Assembly: GCF_000213175.1 (NCBI RefSeq)
Contig: NW_009799179.1
Location: 6,929,981 to 6,993,980, forward strand
Direction: 5' to 3'
Length of the DNA stretch: 64,000 bases
Source of the DNA: Neurospora tetrasperma FGSC 2508
Lineage: Eukaryota > Ascomycota > Sordariomycetes > Sordariales > Sordariaceae
Shown here: piece after piece, positions 21,353 to 32,685 of the stretch
Position numbering within the stretch: the first letter of the stretch is position 1
Layout: each line of letters opens with the position of its first letter
Notes under the pieces: generated by a model
Told to the model about the DNA's origin: nothing
What the model saw: the letters and a program-made list of their open reading frames with translations, nothing else
Databases searched by the model: none
Translations under genes and position numbers: made by a program

Positions 21353-23757
21353 TAGGGATGCATCTGTTTTACACGTCAGGGGTCAGGAATGGAAATTTAC
21401 CGTAGCGGAATGGAAAAAATGGATTTCTTTTCCATTTTTACCGTCATGTGACCGGTCATGTGACCATGAATCTCATTTCCAGAGTGTAAATCAGGGTAAT
21501 CCAGACTCTGATTAGCGCTGGAAACGCACAGAATCACCCAAATATGGATTATTACGTGGATAATTAGACTGGCAGTCTGTTGATTTGCTCCCAAATGCGG
21601 TAATCTGTTTACACTACTGGCTCGGCTGCGATGTCTGCTGGCATGTTGGCATATAGAGTATCCTCAATATTCAGAAGTCGTACCTCTCTCTCTTGGTACG
21701 TTAACCCAGCAAATGAGGTATCGAGGTTATGAAGGTATTTGCCGTTCATAAATACGAAGGCGGCTTGATCCATGTACTCGCCAATTAACTGGTTACGTAT
21801 GGGAGACTCCAGAAAGTTCATAGCGGAGAAGGCTCGCTTATACGGTACACTATTGGCAGCCGTACTAAATACCCTCACTGCAAAAGGCGCTATAACAGAC
21901 TGGCAGTCCATAAAGTATGCCTAGAACTGCTTGGGCTCGAGGTTCAGACCCTATACGTCAGCGTATAGTATATATATCCCTTCCCTGATTCTGAAGTTCA
22001 AGAAGTCCTCGATTATACAGTTGAGCGGGTGGTCAAAGTAATGAGTATACTGCTGAAGGTAGTTGATAGCCATAGTTTGGATACTTTGAACCGGGGGACG
22101 AATAGCTTTAATTACCGTTGCGGTAGTAGTTGGTAGTAAAAGGAAGCCAAGCTAGTTGAGGGGGTTCACTTGCTTGGTCCTTCTTATAATATAAAGACGC
22201 TCCAGCTCCTGCCAGTCTAGGGCGGGGATGGTAAGCTAGAGCTCTCGCCAGCTATCCCAGACTAAAATCTACCTCCTGATAATGTAACTAACGTATGCGC
22301 GGTTTGCTTCTGATGAGATCTGTGCTTCGTGAAGTGGTGAGAGGAAGCGCTCGAGGGTATCAACACTATACCAGAAGTACGCATTCTCGATAATATCAAG
22401 CACTTAGTTGTAACGTATAAGAGCAGCGCCTTTGACTTCGGGGGCATCGTTATACTATCGCTCGAGACGCGCTTGACAAGCAAAAGTTTACAGTATAGGC
22501 TACGACCGCTAGATAGATCTGACTAATCTATACTGTAACCCCCATCGAGTAATCACACTAGTTTGGTTAGTATCCTATACTAAATGAATGATAGAGGGAT
22601 GATAACTTACCTTGCCAGTAGGACAATAATCTTGCCGCCGCAGTGCACCAGCATTAATATACGCAATCGAGACAGCTGCAATTTCGATGCGCAAAAGTAG
22701 TTGACTAAGCAGCTAACTTGCTGAGCAATGGTCTTGAAGCAGTGTAAACTGAGTATATCCTTCATCAGCAATTGAAGCCCGTGAGAGTCGCAGAGACCGG
22801 CAAAGGTATGGCGGAATCGGTTGTCAGATATCAAGTCTTGAGTCGCTCGCCGCGCTGCATTACACGTATCCGTAATAAACGCGTTGATCTTTGCTATCTG
22901 ACCGCCCACGATTTCATCAACGGCGGCAGCAACGACGGCGGCGAGATTAGCGGAGGTATATTCAGTGATACTAGAGTCTTTATTGGCCCAGAAGAATGAT
23001 AGTCCGTTGGGTATAGCGAACGAGATGTTAATGATACGACGGCTAGTATAATCGTCAGACTCATTAAAGAAGATATTAATGAGGCGAGAGGGGTCGACAA
23101 TAGTAGTCTTTAGCTGAATCTTCATAAACTAGTAAATCTTAGGCAGCTATTCATTACGGATCGCTGCGGCGTTCGGCGGGGTATAGAGAGGTATCAAGGC
23201 ATAGAGGAATACCCTCATGGGACTGCTCTCAAAGAGAGCAAATCCTCTACCAATCAGAAGGATTGCTTCCGTGGCATAAAGGTCAACCTTAGCCTTCTAT
23301 AAGTTAGTCAGAGATATAGCATAGCGACGGATATCATCGCGATGTGCGATTTGTTATTAAACTCGATGGATGGCATACCCCTCACACTCTTGCAAGTGCT
23401 GGCGAAGACGGGTGACATTTGCAGCAGCGCGGTAATCGCAGTGACGGCAGTTGGCGAACTGGGAAATCCGACCAGGGTTCTCGACGAGGGTAAACTCTTG
23501 CCAGATCGCTTGATTCTGGGCTTGACGATGGGGCGGCATGGTGTTGAGGCGAGAGTAGCGATTCTAAAGCACGAGTCGGTATTGAGAAATGTAGTGATTC
23601 CATGGATTAACTGGCAAAAGATTAACCAGAGTTAACTGCAGTACTGTAGATGTGGATGTTGGGCACGGACTGGCGCACGGGCCCCGAAAGTGCAGTAAAA
23701 CGCGGTAATTGTCAGGAATTGAAAAAATGCTATATTTACCGTATCTATCGACCCCTA
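21353..23757 (-). mobile_element. hAT-family DNA transposon, decayed
   Basis: A 2405-bp element starts TAGGGATGCATC and ends, read inward on the other strand, TAGGGGTCGATA, an imperfect terminal inverted repeat of the Ac/hAT type. It is flanked by the exact duplication CTGCGCAT. Transposase remains lie on the minus strand: a BED zinc finger at 23357-23539 (FANCRHCDYRAAANVTRLRQH), a central segment at 22607-23125, and the C-terminal hAT dimerisation region near 21609-21911 (KRAFSAMNFLESPIRNQLIG). The coding region is split by several stop codons and frame changes, so no active transposase is made. The copy could still be mobilised only by a related enzyme. Subterminal GTCAGGAAT and TTTACCGTA motifs recur at both ends. 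Confidence 0.92.
21609..23539 (-). pseudogene. hAT transposase remnant
   Basis: Three separate stretches on the minus strand keep transposase similarity in the expected order: BED finger (23357-23539), middle part with the segment RHTFAGLCDSHGLQLLMKD (22607-23125), and hAT C-terminal dimerisation domain (21609-21911). The stretches between them contain stops. It belongs to the element 21353-23757. Confidence 0.8.
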
Positions 23758-23765
23758 CTGCGCAT
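23758..23765. repeat. Target-site duplication of hAT element, right
   Basis: CTGCGCAT, identical to 21345-21352. Confidence 0.93.
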
Positions 23766-24963
23766 AGATAGATAAACAAGATGAATCCAGGAACTAGACT
23801 GGAACCACCACAAATCCCGCCGTGTGTACCCGCCTGTACGGCCACAACACAGCGTTTGTGCGCAGCAGAAGGCGGAAGAGATAGAGTTGTTGGTACCGTC
23901 AGCACCTTGATCGTAACGCTGGGATACGTGGAGGAAGGGGCGCCAAGGCGCTTCATCGGCAGGCGGGCCTGCGGGAAATCCCACTTGGTGGGGTGGGGAA
24001 TGGAAACTTGGAGGGCAGGTCTACCTAAGCCATTGTCCAGAGAGTTCAGAAACCTAACCTCTGAACTGTCCAGGTCAATAAGTCGAGACGAAGCGAAGGA
24101 CACGGCCGGAAGGAAAGATTACCGGGGTATGTACCCGTGTCATACCGCCATCTTCCCTTTTCTGCTGTGTACAGGTCTGAGGTGTAGGGCAGTCGAGGTG
24201 AAACTTGGCTCGGAACTTGAGCCTTGAAACAAACGGGAGCGTGAATCTGGCCATGACATGATACCTAGGTACAGTTGGCAGTTCTGTACCTGTAGTCTCT
24301 GAAAAGGGAAGCTTACAGATGAAATCTGCTGTTCCTGTGATTCGATGATGTTTCGAACCCTCTTGAGATGAAAAGGCACAGACACTCCGACGGCACAGAC
24401 CCAACGTAGTGTACTATGTTACAACAGCTGGCTAGGTTGTTGGCAAACGCTGTAACCTATCATAAATACCTCTATGTACACTACACTTCTGGCGGCATGA
24501 CACTTGGTAGCGTGGCACCACCATCTTGCATTATTTAGGTTATCAGAGCTGAGCAACACCGCCCATCTTCTGTACGGAAAACAAAGTTATCGCCACTTTT
24601 GCAGTTCACCGTGCTAACTTATGAAATGCCAGCAAAGACGTACGCAGTACACCTCAGTACTCAGTACCTACACTACTTACCTCTGGACTAGTCTGGGCTC
24701 CACATTTCATCCCGATTGGGCAATCCGAGTTGAGGCTCCCGTCAACGCCGTTGGCGTGGCCCAAGCTCCCGTCCGAGGGCAGCGAGAAAGCCTGCCTGCC
24801 GGGGCAACGTAGGTTTCCATTCGTGGACGTCACCCAGACGATTGCACGGAAGACCTCACATCAACAACACACTAATCATCAAGATCATCAACAACAGCCT
24901 CTCAGTCCACTCCAAGATATCTTTCACTTTTCCACCCGGGACTGTTAAACATTCAAATCCGCA
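23766..24963. other. Intergenic
   Basis: No gene is seen. The stretch holds copy B of a short dispersed repeat (24587-24645) and, towards its end, the promoter and CA-rich 5' region of the FMP46-like gene. Confidence 0.4.
24587..24645 (+). repeat. Short dispersed repeat, copy B
   Basis: AAAGTTATCGCCACTTTTGCAG and the following 40 bp match copy A at 15843-15902. Copy B has T or A where copy A has C or G at most differing sites. Confidence 0.5.
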
Positions 24964-25512
24964 ATGTTCAAGTTTGTAAGTGGCCCGACGTACAGCTGCC
25001 GAAAAGCTACAATTCAGCAAGACAGTACATTGACCCGGCAAATGTAGCTCCAGCCCAAGGTGCTTGACACCATCACTCTTTTCCACAAGGCGAGCAACCC
25101 TGCATCCATCAGGATTGCCACTCTCCTCAAGCAAGCCGCAGGCTCAGGTGCTGCTGTTTCCGACAATGCGCCTGCCAAGAAGTCTGACTTTGAGCTCAAC
25201 ATCACCGAGGAGGCACCCACCACTGAACAGCTCAGAACCATGTTGGACTATGTGGGCAAGACGGGCATTTCATCCATCATCAGTAATGCCCAAAATGAGA
25301 CAGAAGCCCTGAAGAAGTTCAAGGAGAACGGTGATAACCTCAATAGACCCATTGTCCGTCTCCCCCCTCCGCCTTGAGCACATACCTAGGCAGTTTACTG
25401 ACCAGATTACTTGTCACTGCAGGTGGTTGACTGGAACAACGGCAAGGTTTTCACTGGCGACAACGAGTCTGCCATTCTCAAGTTGTTGGAGGGTCTCCCC
25501 AAGAAAAACTAA
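24964..25512 (+). CDS. FMP46: Fmp46-like thioredoxin-fold protein (DUF1687)
   Basis: Three exons (24964-24975, 25048-25353, 25423-25512) give 135 residues. The sequence MFKFLQPKVLDTITLFHKASN, then IRIATLLKQA, DFELNITEEAPT, and after the second intron VVDWNNGKVFTGDNESAILKLL, follows the Fmp46 / DUF1687 family, small thioredoxin-fold proteins found in fungal mitochondria and thought to act in redox reactions. The first exon has only four codons before a GTAAGT donor. The second intron uses the rarer donor GTCCGT, and its junction rebuilds the conserved NRPIVVDWNNG motif, which supports it. Confidence 0.85.
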
Positions 25513-26585
25513 TGCTGATGCGCATTATCCCCATTTTTTTTTCCCTTTTTCCAATTCTGTTCTTATCAAGAAGATACTCCTCTCCTCCCCGTCTGTTATG
25601 TAATCGGCATTGTTGTCCGTGCTCCTCTCACCGAAGCACCTTTACTTTATAGATACCAAGTGGTTGAATGAAGCAAGAAGAAGTCTTTCCAAGTAACCGG
25701 GCAAGCCTGTCAATGGATGATCGCCTCTTTTCTTTCTTATGACATGGTGAGCGTTATTGGGCTAAAACTGTCATGAGCAAAGATCGAATGAAGGGATATC
25801 AGCACTGATATCAATGCATCCACACATTGGACATCTGCGCAATGCCATGTCCGCATCCATCAATAACAAGAAGAAGGAGACGGAGATGGCTAAGCAATAT
25901 GGCACTAGTCTAGAGGGGCTTGCGGGAAAGGGTTTCAACCAAACTTTTATGCTATCGTCCTGCACAGGTTCGGTGCGTTCTTCCCCGTCTTCGTGCGTGG
26001 TAAATCCGGGAACGGTAATGTCGGGCATGAAAAAATTGGCGGCAGCATGTTCGACGAATACGTTTGCCGGTAGAATATTCGGGCAGAAGCTCGGCCTCGC
26101 CTCATTTTCCGGTCAACAACACTTCACCTCGAAAACAGTTTCCCATTCACTCGTGCAGAGCACGGGCAGTCCTCGAACATAAAACCCCAGCGCTGACCAT
26201 TTCCCGCCCACCCTTTTTCTTCCTCCCAGAACAACCTTCCACGGTCGCCTGTTCTGTCTGAACACCATCAACATAGGACAGCGAGTCTTTCTACCGTCGC
26301 AGCAACTGACCGACAAAGATACTTTCGGTCAACTCGTTGCAAGCAGCCTTCTTCGCGAAGCGCATACCAAGCTCTTGACAAACCGTTACCCCGCCAACGC
26401 TGAGCTTGATTGAGCTCCTTCCGGCAACCTTTGCTCGTCGGCAAAGGCCCTTGCAAATCTGATTGATCTGAAAACAAGGTTATTTGTCACCAGGTCTACT
26501 TATCCGTCACAGCGGAATCTGGTCTAGGTCGCCAAAAAGCCAGGTTTGCGGTATATCACCCTCCAGCTAACCCCTCTTCAACAAA
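25513..26585. other. Intergenic: 5' region of the large RNA-binding-like gene
   Basis: No gene I can support. The last 400 bp are CT-rich on the plus strand, as in fungal promoters. A 122-codon frame at 25814-26182 has no recognisable motif. Confidence 0.4.
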
Positions 26586-29500
26586 ATGGCTCGACATGCT
26601 ACCCGCCAAGGTGTTCTTGTACTCACCTCCGACAAGATGCCAGCCCCGACTCCAATAACCGAGAAGCCAAAGGTCAGCTTGTACACATACTTACCGTCCG
26701 GGTCGAAGTGCGCCTTTTCGCTTCATGCAGGCAAGCCTGCTTTGAAACATGAGTTGCCCGCTCGCGATACACCACGCAATTGGTCTCCTCAGAAGATCCA
26801 GGAAGTTGCAGCAGAGATTCGCAGTCTTCAGCCCGATGATGTTGAAGGCATGACTAATCCCTGTTACTGGGAGGACCTTCACCAGTACTTCCACCCTATC
26901 GATCTGTGGTACAAAGGCGCTTCTAACCTCCTTGAGGTGGTCTTCCGACTCCTCAAGGAGAATCAAATCTGCATGTGGGTCGAAAGCTGGCTCACCTGGG
27001 AACAAAATCGCTACAGGCTGAGTTGTTGGGATACTACCAAGGATATTATGTCGGTGTTCGGTCCTTCTGACTGGGATAACATCTACGCCCACGGTGTTAC
27101 CTTCCCGAAAGATTGCGTTGTCTTCTTCTGTGACCAGTTGGAGTACTGGTATCACTACTATCGCAACCCAGACATTATGGCTGTGACCTCCCCAAGCACT
27201 ATGGCCACCATCCCTCCAGAGGATACACTTCCGCTTGACTGTCAAGGTAAGTTCACACTTCACTACTACCCCTTGGCCTTCCTCCTTCGATAATTTAGCA
27301 CGAGATAAAGCTTTCCAACTTACTCCTTATAGGCGCTCCCATAATATTATATCCCTTCGCACGCGTCGCGTCAGCAACAATCCAAGCCACGGCCCCTGAC
27401 TTTATCCCTTCAATAAGACGAAGTTCGGACTTTTGCGACAAACCTGCCACCAGCGAGGTCGAAATTCCAACCAAGAGCGAGCATGTCCAGAAGGCGAACA
27501 AAATACAACACAAAGCGTCAAAGTCAGGCCCAATCCCAAAGTCTGCACTCAGCAAACTCCAAGTCGAGACGGGAATCGCAGGTCCATCTCGTCTTCCTAA
27601 CAAAATCCCGCAGCAAATGCCAGCATTATCCAAATCCTCTACTACTATTACTAAGGTGCCCCTTACCGGAATCGTTTTCCCAAGCAAATCTCAGCTTGGA
27701 AATGCCAGCCCGCAGACTCAAACTCGCGATCGTATCACTTCTGGCCGTTTTCCTAATCAGCCCGCCTCGGTACCCCAAGCACAAGGCCAACAGAAGAAAA
27801 AAGGAACCGACAAGAAGCCCCAAAATGGATGGTCTCACTCGCGGAATGATCCCATACATGGCCCAATCAGGCAGCATCACAAACAAGTTCAGGATAGCAG
27901 CAACACCAGCGCTCAGGAACCAGTGGCCAACTCTATTGCTCAATGTCCTAACCTTGGGAAGATGGGTTTTCAGGCCGTCTGGGAACCCTGTGAGTGCAAT
28001 CCTTGCAGTAGGAAGAATCGTAGTGTTCGTGCTTTCCTTGTCCAGAAAACAGTTTCCGCGCGGAGCAAACTGAAAGCCGTTGAGGATTATCTCCGTCGAT
28101 TCGGGAGTATTGAGGGCTCCAGAGCCTCATGGCAACCTGACAGTAAGACTATTGCATATGTTACGTGAGTATCTGCATACTTGAAACACACGGAAACGGT
28201 TAAATACTTACGCTGACTCGCGATTTAGTTTCAGGAAGGAAGAAGATGCGGTGAAGGCCGTGAAGGTTGGCAATGGTGCCCAAGTTCAAGATGACACCGG
28301 CTTTTTCCGTTTACAGCTCGAGCACCCTTGGGTCACCAAACACTGGCGGTGTCAACCTCAGCAACGCGAGGCTGAAATTGGACTACCACCAACTATGGAA
28401 ACTGCACAGCTCCATGAGCGCACACCTTCTATCACTTCTAGCCAGAAGGCTGGCTATAATGGCAGTGGCGGTTCAGCCGATTTGCGCAAGGCCAGAACTT
28501 CGAGGCATCCATTTATCGCGGAGACTGATCCCTTCGTCGGAGGAAACCCGACCATTTTTTCGAGTATGCTGGCATCTTCATATCATCCCCATCATCCGCA
28601 TCACCCCCCTTATCTCCAGCACCCCCAGCAACTCCAACGCCTTGCTCCTTCGCCCTACAGGATGCCTGCTCCAGGCAATCCTGCTCAGCCCGTCTCTTTC
28701 CACCCTGCTCTCATGCCTTACACCAGTCCTAGCCACGTCGTCCCTACATATCCCCCACCGCCTCCCTTTGGCAGCGGATTACCAACAGTGCCACCGGTAG
28801 TGCCACAGGCACCCCTTCCAGGACCGCCTAGGACTCATTTGTGGCCACAAGGTTTAGGAGTCCCGACTGTTCATCATCAGCCTAGGATGCCGATGGTCTA
28901 TACCCCTTGGCCCGAGCAACCCCCGCATGGACCTCATCCTGGTGGCCCCCATCAACACGGACATATGCCCATCCATCTTGGACAGCGGATGGGACCGTCG
29001 GCAGGACCACGGGCGGAGCAAATGGCCAATCAGTCATCAGATCAGACCGGACATTCACAAATTGAGCATCACCAAGGAGAATGTTCACATGCGCAGACTA
29101 AGCAACCTACCGAAGTATGCTTACTGCAAGAGGAGTTACCATCCTCAAGCACCAATTTCTCTAGCTCCCACAGAATTCCGGTGAGATTACCTTCATCTCG
29201 TAGTACATCGGAGGAAATCCGGTTCGAGCAAGAGAGAGCTTCCGCTCCGCAGCAGGGCTCGAACGGCGAAGACCAACAGGCTGGAATCTATCAGGAAGGC
29301 AGAGGACATCATGAGACTCACATCGTCGGCGATTAGGAGACGTCGATGAAGTTAGGGTCAGTTGAGCAACTTCAACCTCCCAACAATCGGAACTCGGGAC
29401 AATCCGGAAACTTGGACGAGAAGACTGGAACAGTGATACGGTACAAACCGACCGGTAGGCAAGTTTTGCCGTCTCAGTGGTTCGCCCAAGCACCAATGAT

Positions 29501-30651
29501 CCAAGATAAGGCGTCTCAGAGAAACTCGGACCTGACAGATGGTGTCCCACCCATGTTAGAGCCCAAGGAAGCAGACAAGGAACAGAACTTGCCCGGAAAC
29601 GGAAAAGGCAAGAAGAAGCCTACCAAAAAGAAGAAAAAGGAGAATGATGCACATCAAGCTGCAAAGAAGGAGTCACAGCTGGCTCCAGTTGTTGTTGCTG
29701 AAAGCAAGTCCACGCAGGCCTTGCAAGATGAGTCTAAAAAGGTGACCAAGAAGAAGAAGAGGCCTGCGAAGAGAGGACCAAGTGCCACTGAGCAAGCTCA
29801 CGAAATGTTCATTGCTCCTGTCGAGAGCGCGCGGGCTGGGAGCGCTCCCATTGAAACTGCTGATACCCCCGAGACCACAATAGTCATCGATAAGAACGAG
29901 CCTGTTTCTGCTGTTATCATGGCAAAGCCGTATCGTGCTGATGCGGGTGGCTCTCTTCACGTTTTCAGACAGCGTTACAAGCCAGCCATCAGGGATATTT
30001 TCAAACCGCACCAAGACGTAAAAGACATATCCGGGGCATCAATTGCAGACAACACTGGGCAAGGCACGACTTCAAGCAGCATTTCTCATGAAACCTCGTC
30101 AAAGCGCCAAGATGAGCCAACAGAGGAACAAGTTAGGAAGAAAATCCACGGTAGCTTCAGCAATCTCGACGTGGGATTCAACCCCTGGCCACGTGCCCCT
30201 TCAGGGGAGGTTTGGAGTCCATCCAAACGACCTTTCTTGGCGGCTTCCACCTCAAACATGAAGCGCTCAATGACGCCGCAGCTACCACAAGTCATAATCG
30301 AGCCAGCGGTGGATACGGTGACGGAGCACGGCCTGCCCACTCCTACCAAAGTGACATTTAAGGACACCGTCACGGAACTGGGTCTCAGAGATGAGATTGA
30401 TGCACATTATAGAGGTACTGACTCGAAGAAGCCGTCGGGTTCGTCGTTTGTGTCGATGGCTGAGACCCAGTACACTACTGTTAGCAGGTGAGTACTTGGT
30501 TCTTGTGTTTACTTGTAGGCAAAAGGGACACTGTTAACAATCTTAATGTGCCCACAGCTACCACAGTGCCCGGTCTACTTTCTCATCAGGAGAAAATACA
30601 CCTCATGGGACCACGCCTCCTGCCTCGCCTTCAGCCTCGGTTGGTGGATGA
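26586..30651 (+). CDS. Large fungal protein with RRM-like domain, otherwise unrecognised
   Basis: Five exons (26586-27246, 27333-28164, 28229-29180, 29337-30487, 30558-30651) give 1229 residues. Residues 1-220 form a compact domain rich in Trp and Tyr (YWEDLHQYFHPIDLWYKGASN, WVESWLTWEQNRY) that I cannot name. At about 450-520 lies an RRM-like fold: SVRAFLVQKT (RNP2-like), LKAVEDYLRRFGSIEG, and TIAYVTFRKEEDAVKAVKVG (RNP1-like), split by an intron. Then come long His/Pro-rich and Lys-rich disordered stretches (KKPTKKKKKEND). The third intron (156 nt, GTGAGA to GATTAG) is a multiple of three and ends on an in-frame TAG; without splicing the protein stops at 29336. The role is probably RNA binding, by inference only. 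Confidence 0.72.
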
Positions 30652-31880
30652 CAAGAATTACAGTCATGTCATATTCGGCGGTTGGGCTAGCATGTTGTCG
30701 CAACTTGGTCCTGTTCTACTGAGAGTTTTCGTCTTCATCCTTTCATTTCTGATCTCGTCAGTTTCATTTTCTTTTCTTTTCTTTACGTGTGTATCACATT
30801 TGCTTCTTCCTTACTTGAGCTTGGGCAATGGCATATCACACATCGGTGTCACTAGATGCAGGAAAGTTGGTCAATTTTCAACAACAACCACGACGTTTCC
30901 CGTCTCGGTACAGTCACCACACCCAAGGTCTCTTTGTCCATCACCCGTTTCTTAGCGGAATTATTCTCTTCATTTTCATAGCATACTTAGTCAAAGTTCT
31001 CTGCTCTACTTTACAGTACAGGACAATCTTAACACTTAGTCTATTAATAATCCAAATTCCATAACCAACAAAAGTGACCTCACACATCACTCATATAGAA
31101 GTGACCATAACCTCAACGGCGAGACACCTTCACAACCTACGCAACCCAGATAGGCCGCCCTAAAATGCTCATGCATAGTCTTGATCTTTGGAGTTGCGAG
31201 AAAAGTGGACTGCAACACAAAACCATAGTAACTCGTTAAACTCGTGTATCTCTGGAATTCAAGGTCAAAGGCCCTAAATCCTCTGCTGGTCATCTTTGAC
31301 GTGCTAAATGTGCACATACTTGAGGTTCAAACTGTCTGGGTTCATAAACAAGTGGGGACTCCTGACCACAACCTGGAAATTGTGACAAAACAAGAACGAC
31401 TCTCTTTAAGCATATGTGCTGATACAGAGTGAAGGGACACCTCACTTCAACTAGCCATATATCGTTATCGCAGTGATGCGGCGGTAGAGTGTCTTAGTGG
31501 CTCAGTTTCCTGCTAACTCGGATGGGTTATTGGTGCAAAATATTGGTGATTATCAGAGAAACAAGAAATTACAAGAGCGTGTGAAGGCTTTTATCTATCC
31601 CATTGAGCCTTGAAATACTTCTCTTCATGTTGTGGTATTGTGTCTTTAGTAACATAAAGTGCAACAATAGTCTTGGTCGACTTTCTACCATGACAGTAAC
31701 TAGATTAGCAACACTAAGTTGTTGAGTTCGTGGAACGCCGCGAAGAATTAAAATTCCTTGAGAAGTCATCTCTGAGTATTCGTTGTTCCGATCCCACCAT
31801 TATAGTAGCAAAGATAGTCTACGAATATAAGTATGACCGTATTGATTCTCATGCAGTCCTTTCACGGCGCTCGAGATAAC

Positions 31881-31960
31881 TCAACTGAGTTCAGCTCAAA
31901 TCAACTTAGATCAATTCAGATCAACGCAGATTGATTTAGATCAACCTCAATCGACTCAAC
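31881..31960 (+). repeat. Degenerate tandem repeat, 10-bp period
   Basis: Eight consecutive decamers follow a TCAACTTAGA-like unit (TCAACTGAGT, TCAGCTCAAA, TCAACTTAGA, TCAATTCAGA and so on). The period matches one helical turn, so TCAA steps face one side of the DNA. Confidence 0.6.
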
Positions 31961-32033
31961 CCAACGTAAATGGAGACTCCAAAGCATATTACAACTCAAC
32001 TCAGGATAGTTTGCAAATTAGCTGTCATTTGTG

Positions 32034-32040
32034 TATAAAA
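32034..32040 (+). promoter_or_regulatory. TATA box upstream of the DUF3716 region
   Basis: TATAAAA lies 104 bp before an ATG-led coding-like stretch at 32144. It is a likely core promoter for the transcript that includes the DUF3716 gene. Confidence 0.35.
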
Positions 32041-32685
32041 ACCCGTCGCATAAGGACCTTCATACTAAAGTCGTATCAGATTAAACGCAATCCATGAGTC
32101 CACACTTCCTATTTTGACTAGCTGGCACAAAGAACGGGAACAGCATGGCTATCGCACGTACCTCCAAATTCCACACCCGTGAAGCAGGTGACCCCAAGAC
32201 CCACGTCATCGTCAACTTGCCGTCCAGATGTAGGTTGATCTCAAAATACAGTGTCTAAAGCTTTTGTTCGTTGTTTTCAAATCAAGATCGGTTTCTCACA
32301 GCTGTTAACAGCTGTCACTTGGAGATTTTTAGAGGTATCAACGCGTCTAAGGTACTGAGGGTGTGATCCGTTGGCAATTTCTTTTTTTATTTTTTTTTTA
32401 TTATTTTTTTTTTATTTTTTCCCTTTCTACCGTACCAGCTGTCTCCGTCGGCTCGGCAATGGATCTACACAGCCTAGCTACCTACTTGCAACAAACTTCA
32501 TCTCGTCCATAGAGGTAGTAATCCTTAAGATTGCCCGTTCACATACTATAACCTTTTGTCCTTCTGGTGGAGGTATCAAATCACCAAGAGCAAAACCCTC
32601 GTAAGTGATCGTATACAAGACAACAAATGGTATTCAGCAACACAGTTGCTTCAAATACTAACATCGAACAGGAAAATCCATCCAG

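Larger units (their letters stand above)
30652..32685. other. Intergenic with degenerate 10-bp repeat and possible upstream exon
   Basis: It holds a decamer-like repeat at 31881-31960, a TATA box at 32034-32040 (TATAAAA) and, from 32144, a short coding-like stretch of about 28 codons ending at a GTAGGT donor. An ideal intron (GTAAGT, TACTAAC, CAG) at 32601-32671 ends 14 bp before the DUF3716 start, so this region probably holds the 5' UTR or first exons of that gene. T-rich runs occupy 32380-32420. Confidence 0.45.

Noticed and set aside
22262-22483. Frames inside the hAT element as host genes
   Set aside because: They lie between transposase remnants inside an element with defined ends.
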